In this document: one piece after another, positions 9,113-18,888 of the stretch
How positions within the stretch are numbered: position 1 is the first letter of the stretch
How the letters are laid out: each line of letters starts with the position of its first letter
Source: DATAOG01 sp963753685
GTDB taxonomy: Bacteria; Pseudomonadota; Alphaproteobacteria; Geminicoccales; Geminicoccaceae
NCBI GenBank assembly: GCA_963753685.1
Contig: CAVWDE010000002.1
Coordinates: 434,001 to 498,000 of the forward strand
Direction: 5' to 3'
Length of the DNA stretch: 64,000 bases
Notes under the pieces: model-generated
Told to the model about the DNA's origin: nothing
The model's input: the letters and a program-made list of their open reading frames with translations, nothing else
Database searches by the model: none
Translations under genes and position numbers: made by a program

Positions 9113-10126
9113 ATGGGCGGCGGCCTGCTCGATCTGGTCCTGATCTGGACGCTGATCATTGCGCTCGGCGTGTTCCTCTACGTCCTGCTCGACGGCTTCG
9201 ATCTCGGCGTCGGCATGCTCTATGGCCTCGCCTCCGAGGCGGACAAGAGCATGGTCATGAACTCGGTGGCCCCGGTCTGGGACGGCAATGAGACCTGGCT
9301 GATCCTGGGCGGGGTCGCCTTGCTCGCGGTCTTCCCGCTGGCGTTTGCGATCATCATCCCGGCGGTCTACTTTCCCGTGCTGCTGATGCTGCTCGCGCTG
9401 ATCTTCCGCGGCGTGGCGTTCGAGTTCCGCTTCCGCAAGCCCTGGATCACCCGGTTCTGGGCGCAGGGCTTCTGCTTCGGCTCAGGCCTCGCGACCTTCG
9501 CCCAAGGGACCGTGCTCGGGGCCTTCATCCAGGGCTTCGATGTCCAGGGCCGCGAGTTCGCCGGCAGCTCCTGGGACTGGCTGACGCCGTTCTCGGTGCT
9601 GACCGGGGTCGCGCTCATGCTCGGCTACGGCCTCCTGGGTGCTGGCTGGCTGGTGATCAAGACCGAGGGCGAGCTCCAGGCCTGGGCGCGGCGCATGGGC
9701 CGGATCTGCCTGATCGGCGTGCTCGCCGCGATCCTGATCGTCAGCCTCTGGACCCCGATCGCCGACCCGGACATCGCTGAGCGCTGGTTCTCCTGGCCGA
9801 ACCTGATTTTCCTCGCGCCGGTGCCGGTGCTGACCGCCGTGATCGCCTACGCCGCCTGGCTGGCACTCGCCGGCTGGGGCGGCGACGTGGCGCCGTTCGC
9901 GGCCGCGATCGGCCTGTTCCTGATGTCCTACATCGGCATCGCGATCAGCCTGTGGCCGATGATCGTGCCCTACCACTACACGCTCTGGCAGGCAGCGTCC
10001 TCGGCGGACACCCAGGCGTTTCTCCTGATCGGCACGCTGTTCCTGCTGCCGATCATCCTGATGTACACGGCCTGGTCCTACTGGGTGTTCCGCGGCAAGC
10101 TGCGCGGCGATGTCGGCTACCACTGA
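9113..10126 (+). CDS. cydB: Cytochrome bd ubiquinol oxidase subunit II
   Basis: Second subunit of the bd oxidase, 337 residues. It starts MGGGLLDLVLIWTLIIA and carries the conserved LDGFDLGVGMLYG and WDGNETWLILGG, with several hydrophobic helices along the chain. GSSWDWLTPFSVLTG and SLWPMIVPYHYTLW are typical of the family. It lies five bases after cydA and is certainly co-transcribed. A GC-rich hairpin follows about 40 bases after the stop. Confidence 0.95.
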   Translation: MGGGLLDLVLIWTLIIALGVFLYVLLDGFDLGVGMLYGLASEADKSMVMNSVAPVWDGNETWLILGGVALLAVFPLAFAIIIPAVYFPVLLMLLALIFRGVAFEFRFRKPWITRFWAQGFCFGSGLATFAQGTVLGAFIQGFDVQGREFAGSSWDWLTPFSVLTGVALMLGYGLLGAGWLVIKTEGELQAWARRMGRICLIGVLAAILIVSLWTPIADPDIAERWFSWPNLIFLAPVPVLTAVIAYAAWLALAGWGGDVAPFAAAIGLFLMSYIGIAISLWPMIVPYHYTLWQAASSADTQAFLLIGTLFLLPIILMYTAWSYWVFRGKLRGDVGYH

Positions 10127-10163
10127 TCGGCTGGCCGTAGCTCGATCAGTCGAAGATCGATAC

Positions 10164-10187
10164 TCCCGGGCCGGATCGCCGGCCGGG
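10164..10187 (+). terminator. GC-rich hairpin after cydB
   Basis: CCCGGGCCGG then ATCG then CCGGCCGGG forms a strong stem with one bulged G just after the cydAB operon. No T-run follows, so termination is only likely. Confidence 0.35.
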
Positions 10188-10269
10188 AAGAAGCTGTCAG
10201 CGGCACTGCCTCGAAACGCTGGGCTGCGTGCGCGGTGGCGAAAAATTTCTCCAAGAAGGCGGGGCATCA

Positions 10270-11343
10270 ATGCGTAGCCTGGAAAGCCTGGCGATGTGCC
10301 TGACGATTGGCATGCTATGCTCGCTGCCGGTCACGGTGTCGGCGGCTGAAATCACCTTCGCGGACCAGCGTGGCAAGCTCGTCAGCCTCACCGGCCCGGC
10401 GAGTCGGGCGGTCGTGTTTCCCAAGCCGATCGCCTCGATGTTCATCGCGGTCGACGGCGGCATCGAGCATCTGGCCGGCATCCATCCGGCTGCCCAGAGT
10501 GTCATCATGAACAGCGTTCTTGGCAGGTTTTATCCTGGAGTCGCCAGTATCGATACCAAGATCGTCAGCGCCGGATTTATACCGAATATCGAAGAATTGC
10601 TTAGTATTAATCCCGACGTCGTGTTGCAGTGGGCACTCAAGACCGCAGAATACATTGAACCGATGGAGCGAGTTGGCTTGACCGTAGTCGGACTTAGCTA
10701 CGGCACATTGGAGCTCGAAAAAGAACGGTTAAGCATCGTCGGTAAGGTGGTTGGTAAGGAAGCGCGCGCGGCGGCATTCGTGGCCTGGCACGATCAGGTG
10801 CACCATGATCTTGATGAGGTTCTGGACAAAATTCCTCAAAATAAGCGAGCTCGGATGATATTTGTCGATGGATTCGAGGGCAATCAGCTGGCGCTGTTCG
10901 GAAGGAATGAGTTTTTCTTCCAGATGGCCGGCTTGAGAAACCTGGTATTCGAAGCCGGCATGAACGAGCCGAGGGTGACCGTGAGCGCGGAACAGGTTCT
11001 ATCCTGGGATCCTGAGATCATCTTCTTGAACTACTATGATGCCGAGTCGACGCCAGCCAATTTCTACGACAACCCCGTGTACGACAGCCTGTCGGCCGTG
11101 AAGAACCGGCGGATCTACAAGACGCCGACCCTGGATCCGGCCGCGCACGAAGGCCCCTTGGTATGGATGTGGCTGACCATGCTGGCCTACCCCGAGCTCC
11201 GCGATTGGGATCTGCGGCAGATCCTCAAGGAGAAATACACCGAGATGTATGACCAAAGTCCATCCGATTTAGATGTCGACAAGATCATGCTGCTCGCGAA
11301 CAATGCCGACAGCAAATACTATGTGGAGAAATTTGCGAAGTGA
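10270..11343 (+). CDS. Periplasmic iron/siderophore-type ABC substrate-binding protein, orphan
   Basis: A 357-residue protein of the TroA/FecB-like helical-backbone binding fold. It begins with a signal peptide (SLAMCLTIGMLCSLPVTVSA), then the beta-strand region ITFADQRGKLVSL and SRAVVFPKPIASMFIA, the central NPDVVLQWALKTAEYIEP, and the C-terminal WDPEIIFLNYYDAES. ATG 10270 follows GAAGGCGGGG. No permease or ATPase is adjacent, so it must share a transporter or act in sensing. From about 10500 to 11100 the DNA is much richer in A+T than the neighbours, with codons such as ATA, TTA and AAT, which suggests recent acquisition. The ligand is inferred only from fold family. Confidence 0.75.
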   Translation: MRSLESLAMCLTIGMLCSLPVTVSAAEITFADQRGKLVSLTGPASRAVVFPKPIASMFIAVDGGIEHLAGIHPAAQSVIMNSVLGRFYPGVASIDTKIVSAGFIPNIEELLSINPDVVLQWALKTAEYIEPMERVGLTVVGLSYGTLELEKERLSIVGKVVGKEARAAAFVAWHDQVHHDLDEVLDKIPQNKRARMIFVDGFEGNQLALFGRNEFFFQMAGLRNLVFEAGMNEPRVTVSAEQVLSWDPEIIFLNYYDAESTPANFYDNPVYDSLSAVKNRRIYKTPTLDPAAHEGPLVWMWLTMLAYPELRDWDLRQILKEKYTEMYDQSPSDLDVDKIMLLANNADSKYYVEKFAK

Positions 11344-11638
11344 CTACGGGCAGACCACCAGAAAGCCGGCCGAAGAGGCGAGTCCATGAGGGTTCGGCGG
11401 GCAACCGGGGCGGGACTCCTGGCCGCTCCAACCGTTCGAGATCATCACCCCGTCTTCGACAGCAAGGCCAACCGCTTCTCGACCTAGAAAAATCCAGCCG
11501 GCCGCCCCCGGCAGCGCCGCGGTCGCCAGGCAGGCCGTCGCGGTCATCCTGGCCGACCTGCCGGGCCCGACCACGACGACAGCCGGTTGGCCCGGCGTGT
11601 GCATGGCGGAGGTTCGATCTTGGCAAGGAGACGACCGG

Positions 11639-12094
11639 ATGATGAGCAAGCTGGAGATGACGGAAGCGATCCTGGCGGCAAAGTTCGCCAAGGGAACCAG
11701 CTGGACCGAGATCGCCGCCGCGGTCGGCATGTCGGAGGTGTTCGTGACCTCGGTCTGCCTCGGCCAGAACAGCTTCACCAGGGAGCAGGCCGAAAAGCTC
11801 ACCGACTACCTCGACTTCGGCAACCGCAGGAGCGAGGTGGCGATTGCGCTCCAGCAGTTCCCGCTCAAGGCGCAGAACCTCGATCCGGTGGCCAGGGACC
11901 CGCTGATCTACCGGTTGTTCGAGATCGCCTATGTCTATGGCGATAGCATCAAGGCGATCATCCACGACAAGTTCGGTGACGGGATCATGAGCGCGATCGA
12001 TTTCGACATGAGCGTCGAGCGGATCGAAGATCCCAAGGGCGATCGCGTCCAAATCACCATGAGCGGCAAGTTCCTGCCCTACAAGCGCTGGTAG
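11639..12094 (+). CDS. cynS: Cyanate hydratase (cyanase)
   Basis: Converts cyanate and bicarbonate to ammonia and CO2 through carbamate. The product is 151 residues, against 156 in E. coli. The N-terminal helical domain contains KFAKGTSWTEIAAAVGMSEV. The C-terminal catalytic domain contains IYRLFEIAYVYGDSIKAIIH (catalytic Arg and Glu) and KFGDGIMSAIDF (catalytic Ser), ending GKFLPYKRW. AAGGAG nine bases before ATG 11639 supports this start. No cyanate transporter or carbonic anhydrase lies beside it, unlike the classic cyn operon. Confidence 0.95.
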   Translation: MMSKLEMTEAILAAKFAKGTSWTEIAAAVGMSEVFVTSVCLGQNSFTREQAEKLTDYLDFGNRRSEVAIALQQFPLKAQNLDPVARDPLIYRLFEIAYVYGDSIKAIIHDKFGDGIMSAIDFDMSVERIEDPKGDRVQITMSGKFLPYKRW

Positions 12095-12235
12095 CGGCCG
12101 CGGCTCGCAGCAAGGCGTGCCGGGCCGAGTCGTAATATAACGGGGTCTGGACTTTTTCGCAGCGCTGTCGGCACGCACAAGGGATCACGGCGCGCCGTTG
12201 ACCATCTCCGCTACGCGTCCGGCCGGGCCCGCACC

Positions 12236-12433
12236 TCAATGCGCTCGACGCGTCTCGCCGGCCGCTGGTGGCGGCTTGTGCATGGCGCGGACCTCGACCA
12301 CGAGGCTCTGCGCTGTGGCATCGATCCGGTCGAGACGTGCCATGACCACCATCGCGTCGTCCTTCAGCGTCGCGAGGTCGGCGATCACGCGCTCGAACTG
12401 GCGGGCGAGGAACTCGAGATCGACCTTCGCCAT
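12236..12433 (-). CDS. Small conserved-type hypothetical protein
   Basis: A 65-residue product (MAKVDLEFLARQFERVIADLATLKDD ... MARLDRIDATAQSL) with heptad-like spacing of Leu, Val and Ile, so probably a short coiled coil. Short proteins with this EFLARQ-ER opening occur in many alphaproteobacteria (recalled, not searched). It lies upstream of the ABC permease genes on the same strand but in opposite context to cynS. No function is assigned. Confidence 0.5.
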   Translation of the reverse strand: MAKVDLEFLARQFERVIADLATLKDDAMVVMARLDRIDATAQSLVVEVRAMHKPPPAAGETRRAH

Positions 12434-12523
12434 CCGGGCTGCTTCCGTCGAGGATGAAGCGCGCCGATCCTACGCGGTCTGCCCGGCGAGGTCGAGCGCG
12501 GCGCCGGTTGCGTGACGGCGGCC

Positions 12524-13363
12524 TCAGACGCCCTTGCCGGCATCCGAGCCGAGGCGGGCGCGGCGGCGTTGGATCAAAAGGACGCTCATGAGGCAGATCA
12601 TGATCACCGCAAAGGAGAGGCCGGTGGTGAGCGTGCCGAGCGCGTAGATCACGGGCGTGGTGGCGTTGGTCTGCATCGCCTGCAGCTCGAGCGGCAGGGT
12701 GTTGAGGGCGCCCGCGGACTGGGAGGTGCGGGCGAGCTCGTCGTAAGACAGGGTAAAACCGAACAGGGCGACGCCGACCAGGCTTGGCAGCACGATCGGC
12801 AGGACCACGTGGTTGACCGTCTGCAGGCCCGAGGCGCCGAGGTCGCGGGCGGCCTCCTCGTAGGCCGGGTTGAAGCGGTTGAAGACCGCGAACATGATCA
12901 GGAGGCCGAATGGCAGGGTCCAGCTGAGATGCGCGCCGAGCGCGGAGGTGTACCAGGTGCGCTCGATGCCGAGCAATTCGAAGCCGGCGCCGATGCCGAG
13001 GCTGACCACCACGGACGGCATGATCAGGCTCGCGACCGCGGTGTAGAAGAGCAGGGTCGCGCCCTTGAAGCGGTGGCGGAAGGCGAGGCCGGCGAGAAAG
13101 GAAAAAACCACGGTCAGGACCATGACGATCAGGCCGAGCTTCCAGGAGCGCCCGAACGAGCCCCAGATGTCGCCGATCGACTGCGGCCGGAACAGATCCG
13201 CAAACCAGTGCACCGAGACGCCGCGCATCGGGAACACGAGGCCGCCTTCGGGGCCCTGGAACGAGAGCACGACGATGGTCAGGATGGGCCCGTAGAGGAA
13301 CAGCACGAACAGGCCGAAGACCGTGGCCAGCACGTAGAAGCTCGCGGGCCGCCGCTCACCCAT
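12524..13363 (-). CDS. ABC transporter permease, PotC-like
   Basis: Inner-membrane permease of 279 residues from the spermidine/putrescine/iron (POPT-type) group. About six transmembrane segments are visible, the first being FYVLATVFGLFVLFLYGPI. The EAA loop that contacts the ATPase reads EEAARDLGASGLQTVNHVVL. It is the last gene of a five-part operon on the minus strand; its partner permease ends three bases before its start. The substrate is inferred from family only. Confidence 0.88.
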   Translation of the reverse strand: MGERRPASFYVLATVFGLFVLFLYGPILTIVVLSFQGPEGGLVFPMRGVSVHWFADLFRPQSIGDIWGSFGRSWKLGLIVMVLTVVFSFLAGLAFRHRFKGATLLFYTAVASLIMPSVVVSLGIGAGFELLGIERTWYTSALGAHLSWTLPFGLLIMFAVFNRFNPAYEEAARDLGASGLQTVNHVVLPIVLPSLVGVALFGFTLSYDELARTSQSAGALNTLPLELQAMQTNATTPVIYALGTLTTGLSFAVIMICLMSVLLIQRRRARLGSDAGKGV

Positions 13364-13366
13364 GGC

Positions 13367-14215
13367 TCAGAGCTCCTTCCTGATGTCGACGATCCGCATC
13401 AGGGCCACGATCATCAGGATGACCACGGCCAGCAGCACGATCGAATCGGCGGCCGCCGGCGGGAACTGGAGATAGGAGAGCTCGGTCCAGATCGCCTTGC
13501 CGATCGAGGCGAGCTGGCCGCCGCCGAGCACGTTCACGGTCACGAAGTCGCCCATCACGATGGTCAAAACGAAAATCGAGCCGATCGCGATCCCGGGCTT
13601 GGAGAGCGGAATGATGACGTTGGTCAGCGTCTGCCAGCCCGAGGCACCCAAGTCGTAGGCCGCCTCGATCACCGCCCGGTCGATCCGCATCATCGAGTTG
13701 AAGATCGGCACGATCATGAACACGGTATAGAGATAGACGTAGCCCAGGATCACCGAGAACTCGGAATACAGCAGCCATTCCTGCGGCTGCGAGACCAGGC
13801 CGAGCTTGAGCAACGCCGAGTTGACCAGACCGTTGCGCCCGAGCAGCGGGATCCAGGCGATCATGCGGATGACGTTCGAGGTCCAGAACGGGATGGTGCA
13901 GAGCAGAAACAACGTCATCTGGGTGGTCAGGCTGCGGACGTGGAACACCAGAAAATGCGCGATCGCGAAGCCGAGCACCAGCGTGATCAGCCACACGATC
14001 AGGCAGAACTTGAGCGTGATCCAGTAGGTCCGATAGGTGACTTCGGACGAGAAGACGTCCTCATAGTTCTGCCAGGTGAAGTCGGGGATCAGGATCTGAT
14101 AGCTCTCGTAGTTGAAGAAGCTGACCACGACCACCAGGCCGATCGGCAGGATGAAGAACAGCAGAAACACCAGCGCCAGCGGTGCGGCCTGGAGATAGGG
14201 GGCAAGCCGGTTCAT
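13367..14215 (-). CDS. ABC transporter permease, PotB-like
   Basis: Permease of 282 residues pairing with the downstream one. Membrane segments include LALVFLLFFILPIGLVVVVS near the start. The EAA loop reads IEAAYDLGASGWQTLTNVIIP. ATG 14215 lies only five bases after the stop of a PIN toxin gene, so the toxin-antitoxin pair sits between this gene and the rest of its operon upstream. Confidence 0.88.
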   Translation of the reverse strand: MNRLAPYLQAAPLALVFLLFFILPIGLVVVVSFFNYESYQILIPDFTWQNYEDVFSSEVTYRTYWITLKFCLIVWLITLVLGFAIAHFLVFHVRSLTTQMTLFLLCTIPFWTSNVIRMIAWIPLLGRNGLVNSALLKLGLVSQPQEWLLYSEFSVILGYVYLYTVFMIVPIFNSMMRIDRAVIEAAYDLGASGWQTLTNVIIPLSKPGIAIGSIFVLTIVMGDFVTVNVLGGGQLASIGKAIWTELSYLQFPPAAADSIVLLAVVILMIVALMRIVDIRKEL

Positions 14216-14220
14216 GGCGC

Positions 14221-14604
14221 TCAGGCCCAGAACCTGCGGACGTCGTAGGCCGAAAGCTTCCGGTCGACGGTGATCAGGGTGAGGTTCTCGACCCGGGCCT
14301 GAGCAACCAGCATGCGATCGAAGGGGTCGCGATGGTGGAACGGGAGAGCCTCGACCTCGTCGACGTGCTCCAGGGTCAGGGGCAGGAACTGGAGGCCCGA
14401 GGCTTCCACCGTTGCTCCGAAGGACGCTGCGAGCCGGAGCTTGCCCGAGGAGGTCTTGATGGCGACCTCCCAGGCACTCGCAAGGCTGACGTAGGCAAAG
14501 CCGCGACGCCGCACGGCATGGTAGCAGGCGTCAGGTAGCCTGGTGCTGTCCTCCATCCACCAGATCGCGGCGTGGGTGTCGAACAGGAAGTCCCGACCGT
14601 TCAC
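14221..14604 (-). CDS. PIN-domain toxin VapC-like (module 1)
   Basis: Ribonuclease toxin of a type II toxin-antitoxin pair, 127 residues. PIN acidic residues are in FLFDTHAAIWW (first Asp), ASAWEVAIK (Glu), DPFDRMLVAQA (Asp) and ITVDRKLSAYD (Asp). The GTG start at 14604 overlaps the antitoxin stop in a GTGA arrangement, which fixes the start and shows coupled translation. It lies inside an ABC transporter operon, five bases before the next permease gene. Confidence 0.88.
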   Translation of the reverse strand: MNGRDFLFDTHAAIWWMEDSTRLPDACYHAVRRRGFAYVSLASAWEVAIKTSSGKLRLAASFGATVEASGLQFLPLTLEHVDEVEALPFHHRDPFDRMLVAQARVENLTLITVDRKLSAYDVRRFWA

Positions 14605-14861
14605 GGCTTGTCGTCCTCCGGCGGGAAGATCTCGCCCTCCTCGAACTCCCGGATCAGCCACTCGGGGGTTTCGTCGAAGTCGTCGGCCATCCAGACTTTG
14701 CCCTTGAGTAAGCCGGACCGCAGGGGCTTGCGCCCAAGACCGACCAGCTTCGCCATCGGCTTGCCGGCCTTGGCGATCACGATTTCCTCGCCGGCGGCGG
14801 CGCGCTCGACCAGCTTCGAGAGCTGGGTCTTGGCCTCGTACAGGTTCAAGGTGACGGTCAT
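14601..14861 (-). CDS. Phd/YefM-type antitoxin (module 1)
   Basis: An 86-residue antitoxin beginning MTVTLNLYEAKTQLSKLVERAAAGEE and IVIAKAGKPMAKLV, the Phd/YefM DNA-binding fold. The acidic tail (ADDFDETPEW, EEGEIFPPEDD) is the usual toxin-neutralising part. ATG 14861 is chosen because family members start just before the N-L-x-E-A-K motif. It overlaps the toxin by four bases. A tandem TTGGTCAAG repeat lies about 53 to 71 bases upstream. Confidence 0.87.
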   Translation of the reverse strand: MTVTLNLYEAKTQLSKLVERAAAGEEIVIAKAGKPMAKLVGLGRKPLRSGLLKGKVWMADDFDETPEWLIREFEEGEIFPPEDDKP

Positions 14862-14913
14862 GGCGAGCTCCACCCGTTGGTGCTGGACTCCCCATATCGG
14901 CTCCGGCGGCCAG

Positions 14914-14932
14914 TTGGTCAAGCTTGGTCAAG
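14914..14932 (-). promoter_or_regulatory. Tandem TTGGTCAAG repeat upstream of antitoxin 1
   Basis: TTGGTCAAG at 14914-14922 and again at 14924-14932, a period of 10 bases or one helical turn. It lies between the binding-protein gene and the antitoxin start. Possible autoregulatory operator. Confidence 0.4.
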
Positions 14933-14970
14933 TTGGGAAAAAGGAGGGCCGGGCCGGCCCTCCCGCGCGC

Positions 14971-16287
14971 TCAGGCGGCGATGAACTCGTTCCATTTGCG
15001 GACCATGTAGCGGTCCTCGTCCATGACCGTGTTCCAGACCGCGATGTGGCTCATGCGCTCCCAGTAGGAGCCGCCGTCGCGGACCTCGCCGGCCTCGGCG
15101 ATCTTCTCGCCGGTCGGGCTGACTACGGCCTGGGCGGCGGGCTTGCCCTCCATCCAGTAGTCCCACTCCCAGGGCGCCATCTGGGCCTGGGCGGTCTCGA
15201 GCACGGCGGTGTAGTAGCCTTGGCGGTTGAGGAAGGCGCCGGCCCAGCCGGACAGGTACCAGTTGACGAACTCGTAGCAGGCATCGAGCATCTTGCCTTT
15301 GACGTGGGTCGGGATGCCGAGCCCGGCGGCCCACGCCCGATAGCCTTCCTTGAGCGGCTGGTAGACGCAGGGGATGCCCTGCTGGCGGACCTTGGTGACC
15401 GCGGGCGACCACATCGACTGGATCACCACCTCGCCCGAGGCCATCAGGTTGACGCTCTCGTTGAACTCCTTCCAGAACGCCCGGAACTGACCGGCCCGCT
15501 TGGCCTCGGTCATGACCGCCATGGTCTTGTCGATCTCGTCCTTGGTCATGTTGCCCATGTCGCCATAGGTGACCTTGCCCAGGGCCTGGGAGGTCATGGC
15601 GGCGTCCATGATGCCGATCGAGGGGATGTTGAGGATCGCGGACTTGCCCTTGAACTCGGGGTTCAAAAGCTCGGCCCAGCTCGAGATCGGCCGCTTGATC
15701 AGGTCCGGCCGGATGCCCAGCGTGTCGGCGTTGTAGACGGTCGGGATCAGGGTCATGAAGCCGGTCGGCTCGTCGGCGAACTTGTCCGAGGTGGCGCCGG
15801 TCAGGTAGCTCACCTTGATCGGGGCGATGCCGATCCGCGAGATCTCCTTGCCGTCGGGCAAGGCACCTTTGGTGAAGATCGGCACGATCTTGTCGTAGTC
15901 CTTGACCTTGCTGACGTCCATGCCGCTCAGATTGCCGGACGGCACGATCTTCTTGAGCATCCAGTATTCGGAATCGAGCAGGTCGAACGAGGTCGGCTGG
16001 GTGACCGCGCGCTTGACCACGTCGTCGGAGGTGAGCGTCGTGTACTGGATCTCGATGCCGAGGTCCGCCTTGGCCTTCTCGGACAACTCGCGGAACGCGT
16101 TGACGCCGGTGCCGGCGTAGCGGATCACGATCGGATCGGCGCTGTGCACTGCCGGGAAGCCGTCGATCAGCCCGCTGCCAAGGGCAAGGCCGGCGGTCGC
16201 GGCGGTGCCCTTGAGCACCTGGCGCCGGGACAGGCCGGTTGCAGCGCTGGCGGTCGAGGTCGGGTCCGTCGCTTTGTTGATTGTCAT
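14971..16287 (-). CDS. ABC transporter extracellular solute-binding protein (polyamine-type), Tat signal
   Basis: Periplasmic receptor of 438 residues for the ABC system. The N-terminus carries a twin-arginine signal (LSRRQVLKGTAATAGLALGS). The mature part starts around DPIVIRYAGTGVN and continues with the class-D type II binding fold, including FDLLDSEYWML, GEVVIQSMWSPAV and a C-terminal DEDRYMVRKWNEFI. ATG 16287 follows GGAGG with a five-base spacer, preferred to the start four codons earlier. It is second in the operon after the ATPase. The substrate is inferred as a polyamine or similar cationic compound from the PotABC-like partners. Confidence 0.87.
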   Translation of the reverse strand: MTINKATDPTSTASAATGLSRRQVLKGTAATAGLALGSGLIDGFPAVHSADPIVIRYAGTGVNAFRELSEKAKADLGIEIQYTTLTSDDVVKRAVTQPTSFDLLDSEYWMLKKIVPSGNLSGMDVSKVKDYDKIVPIFTKGALPDGKEISRIGIAPIKVSYLTGATSDKFADEPTGFMTLIPTVYNADTLGIRPDLIKRPISSWAELLNPEFKGKSAILNIPSIGIMDAAMTSQALGKVTYGDMGNMTKDEIDKTMAVMTEAKRAGQFRAFWKEFNESVNLMASGEVVIQSMWSPAVTKVRQQGIPCVYQPLKEGYRAWAAGLGIPTHVKGKMLDACYEFVNWYLSGWAGAFLNRQGYYTAVLETAQAQMAPWEWDYWMEGKPAAQAVVSPTGEKIAEAGEVRDGGSYWERMSHIAVWNTVMDEDRYMVRKWNEFIAA

Positions 16288-16329
16288 GGGTGCCTCCATT
16301 CTGGCTGTGCTCTCTTGAATGGCCGGGCG

Positions 16330-17445
<1,116 letters not shown>

Positions 17446-17620
17446 TCGTTGGATCCGTTGGCTGCCCTTCTCAAAGGAGCATCAGCAATCAACATGCCAG
17501 CTTTTGAATCCGGGGATCGGTGGAGGGCAGGGCGGCCACGCGTGCAGGCCTCCTGCCCGATTTCGAGCACGGGCTGCCCAATCTGCGATCAGCCCTACCG
17601 GGCCGCGCTGGGACCAGGCA

Positions 17621-18812
17621 TCACCGCGTTGCCATGAACCCGGCGAAGCGGTCGAGCGCCCGCTCCAGGGTCGGCAGGCTGGCCGCGAAGCAGAGGCGAA
17701 GGTGGCCCTCGCCGCCCGCGACCGAAGGCGACGCCGGGCGCGAGGCCGACCGCGGTGGCACTCAAAAGGTCCTTGGCGAATGCCAGGCTGTCGGTCAGGC
17801 CATCGACCCGCAGGAAGGCATAGAAGGCGGCGGCCGGCGGCGCCAGGCTGAGCCGCGGGATGCTGCCGATGCGCTCGATCACCAGCGCGCGCGCGGCGCC
17901 ATAGCGGGCGACCGTCTCCTGGACGAACGGTTCGCCCTCCTGCACGGCGACCACGCCCGCGCGCTGAACGAAGCCCGCGGGGCCCGCGACATTGTACTCG
18001 GTCAGCATCTCGAAGGTCGGCCCGAGCGCCGCCGGCAGGGTGATCCAGCCGAGCCGCCAGCCGGTCATCGCCCAGGCCTTGGAGAAGCTGTTGACCACGA
18101 TCAGCCGGTCGTCCGGCGCCGCCTGCTGGAGAAAGGAGGGCGCGACCGGCCGGTCGTAGACGATCCGGGCGTAGACCTCGTCGCTCACGACCCAGATGCC
18201 GCGCGCGCGGGCGAACCCGAGGACCGCCTGCTGCTGCTCGGCCGACATCATCCAGCCGGTCGGGTTGTTCGGTGAGTTCAGGAAGATGACGCGCGTGTGG
18301 CGGTCGCAGGCATCGAACAGCCGGTCGAGATCGAGCCGCCAACCGTCGTTGCCCGGGCTCAGCGGCACGCTGCGGACGCGCCCGGACAGGATCGCGGGCA
18401 GCGCCGGCAGGTTGGGCCAGGAGGGCGTGGTGGTCACCACGGTATCGTCGGGGTCGACCAGCGCCTGCATGACCAGCATCAGCGCGTTCATGGCCGAGAC
18501 CGAGACGATCACGTTGTCGGCCGCGAGCCGGGTGCCGTACAGGCGATTCATGTAGTCGGCGAGCGCCGAGCGGAGCTCGCCGATGCCGGCGTTCGGCTGA
18601 TAGTGGGTGTCGCCGGCCTGGAGCGCGCGGCTCGCGGCCGCGCAGATGAAGGCGGGCGTCGGCACGTCGGACTCGCCGTACCAGAGCGGGATCAGGCCGG
18701 CCTGGCCCAGGCCCGCGTCCGCCACCTCGCGGATTTTGGACGCGGACAGGCCGGCGATCCTTGGGCGCAGGGCATCGATCAACCCGGCCTTGGCCGGTAC
18801 GGGCTCGAGCAT
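17621..18812 (-). pseudogene. PLP-dependent class I/II aminotransferase, frameshifted near the C-terminus
   Basis: Fold-type I aminotransferase of about 396 residues after repair. It has LWYGESDVPTPAFI, HYQPNAGIGELRSALADYM, FLNSPNNPTGWMM, the DEVY motif and the PLP lysine in NSFSKAWAMTGWRLGW. The frame is lost after LAPGVAFG. Deleting the A at 17721 restores GAGGEGHLRLCFAASLPTLE (substrate-carboxylate Arg in LRLCF) and RALDRFAGFMATR with a stop at 17621. ATG 18812 opens MLEPVPAKAGLID. The amino acid substrate is not determined. It lies directly upstream of the ABC operon on the same strand. Confidence 0.87.
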
Positions 18813-18888
18813 GGCACGCCTCTTTGATGGCGCCGCGATCTGAGCCGATCCCGGCGCCGGGCGCAAGCGCGTCGGGACGCTCGGGGCG

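Noticed and set aside
10127..10269. A CydX-type small subunit after cydB
   Set aside because: No frame in this gap has a start, ribosome site and a membrane helix.
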